In this document: in pieces, positions 34,045 through 34,407 of the stretch
How the letters are laid out: every line of letters begins with the position of its first letter
How positions within the stretch are numbered: the stretch's first letter is position 1
NCBI RefSeq assembly: GCF_000282535.1
Contig: NZ_AKJC01000037.1
Span: forward strand, 1-34,407
Direction of reading: 5' to 3'
Length of the DNA: 34,407 bases
From: Pseudomonas sp. GM84
GTDB taxonomy: Bacteria; Pseudomonadota; Gammaproteobacteria; Pseudomonadales; Pseudomonadaceae
Translations under genes and position numbers: made by a program
The notes under the pieces: generated by a model
What the model was told of the DNA's origin: nothing
Seen by the model: the letters and a program-made list of their open reading frames with translations, nothing else
Database searches by the model: none

Positions 34045-34407
34045 ATGAAAGTCCTTGTGTCAATCAAGCGAGTGGTCGACTACAACGTGAAAGTCCGCGT
34101 CAAGGCGGACCATTCCGGCGTCGACCTGGCAAACGTCAAGATGTCCATGAACCCCTTCTGCGAAATCGCCGTGGAAGAAGCCGTGCGCCTGAAAGAGAAG
34201 GGCGTTGCGAGCGAGATCGTGGTCGTCTCCGTCGGCCCGGCCACTGCCCAGGAACAGCTGCGTACCGCGCTGGCGCTGGGTGCTGATCGCGCCATCCTGG
34301 TCGAAGCCGCCGATGAGCTGAATTCCCTGGCAGTGGCCAAGGCGCTCAAGGCCGTTGTCGATAAAGAGCAGCCGCAACTGGTGATTCTCGGCAAACAGGC
34401 CATCGAC
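34045..34407 (+). CDS. etfB: Electron transfer flavoprotein beta subunit, 5' part (runs off the window)
   Basis: The first 121 codons of an etfB gene, cut by the window end. It opens [20 protein letters not shown] and has [23 protein letters not shown] and [16 protein letters not shown], all typical of ETF beta. With the alpha subunit, probably next, it carries electrons from acyl-CoA dehydrogenases to ETF-ubiquinone oxidoreductase. AAGGTGA lies before the ATG. It begins 26 bases after the importer permease gene, so it may be read from the same TetR-controlled promoter, as a partner for the acyl-CoA dehydrogenase at 22127. Whether it is the main chromosomal etfB or a second copy cannot be seen here. 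Confidence 0.93.
   Translation, partial: MKVLVSIKRVVDYNVKVRVKADHSGVDLANVKMSMNPFCEIAVEEAVRLKEKGVASEIVVVSVGPATAQEQLRTALALGADRAILVEAADELNSLAVAKALKAVVDKEQPQLVILGKQAID

Noticed and set aside
31457..34063. An 868-codon minus-strand open frame
   Set aside because: It is antisense to the ATPase and permease genes; its composition is shadow-like and it has no recognisable start signals.

Overview
The window looks like a catabolic stretch of a Pseudomonas chromosome, most likely the P. putida group. Three things suggest this: GC-rich genes with strong C/G third positions, several inverted REP pairs with the core GCGGGACAAGCCCGC typical of that group, and an aruI-aruH pair of the Pseudomonas arginine transaminase pathway. 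All identifications come from reading motifs and recalled families; no database search was run. I see no tRNA, rRNA, CRISPR array, prophage or IS transposase.

Region 1 (196-8547, + strand) is a tight operon: crotonase-family enzyme, acyl-CoA dehydrogenase, NDP-forming acyl-CoA synthetase, AruI (2-ketoarginine decarboxylase), AruH (arginine:pyruvate transaminase) and an aldehyde dehydrogenase. AruH, AruI and the aldehyde dehydrogenase account for arginine to 4-guanidinobutyrate. The three CoA enzymes have no established role there and may be a CoA-dependent branch. Between this operon and the next (8548-8980) lies a tandem duplication carrying broken 3' ends of both convergent neighbours plus REP pairs.

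Region 2 (8981-15405) has an Rrf2 regulator divergent from a peptide-type ABC importer (Tat-exported binding protein, two permeases, fused double ATPase) and a flavodoxin-fold NAD(P)H:quinone reductase-like protein. A perfect palindrome overlaps the -35 box of the importer promoter. Region 3 (15691-19118) has an orphan polyamine-type binding protein, a class III aminotransferase and a LuxR-type regulator.

Region 4 (19247 to the end) is the most interesting part. A leftward operon (acyl-CoA dehydrogenase, SDR, DUF993 aldolase-like protein, xylose-isomerase-like TIM barrel) diverges from a CoA-transferase. Then come a TetR repressor, divergent from an aldehyde dehydrogenase and a GMC alcohol oxidase/dehydrogenase, a sugar-type (CUT2) ABC importer with two different permeases, and the start of etfB. 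Three nearly identical palindromes of the form TAAMCA-AC-YRGTTA lie in the three control regions, two of them placed on good sigma70 promoters. This ties the block into one TetR regulon. AANAANAA motifs at the start codons of most promoter-proximal genes suggest Hfq/Crc catabolite repression on top. The inferred logic is: import of a hydroxylated compound, oxidation of alcohol to aldehyde to acid, transfer to CoA, dehydrogenation with electrons to a local ETF, then SDR and aldolase-like steps. The substrate is unknown to me, and this is the best candidate for an undescribed pathway.
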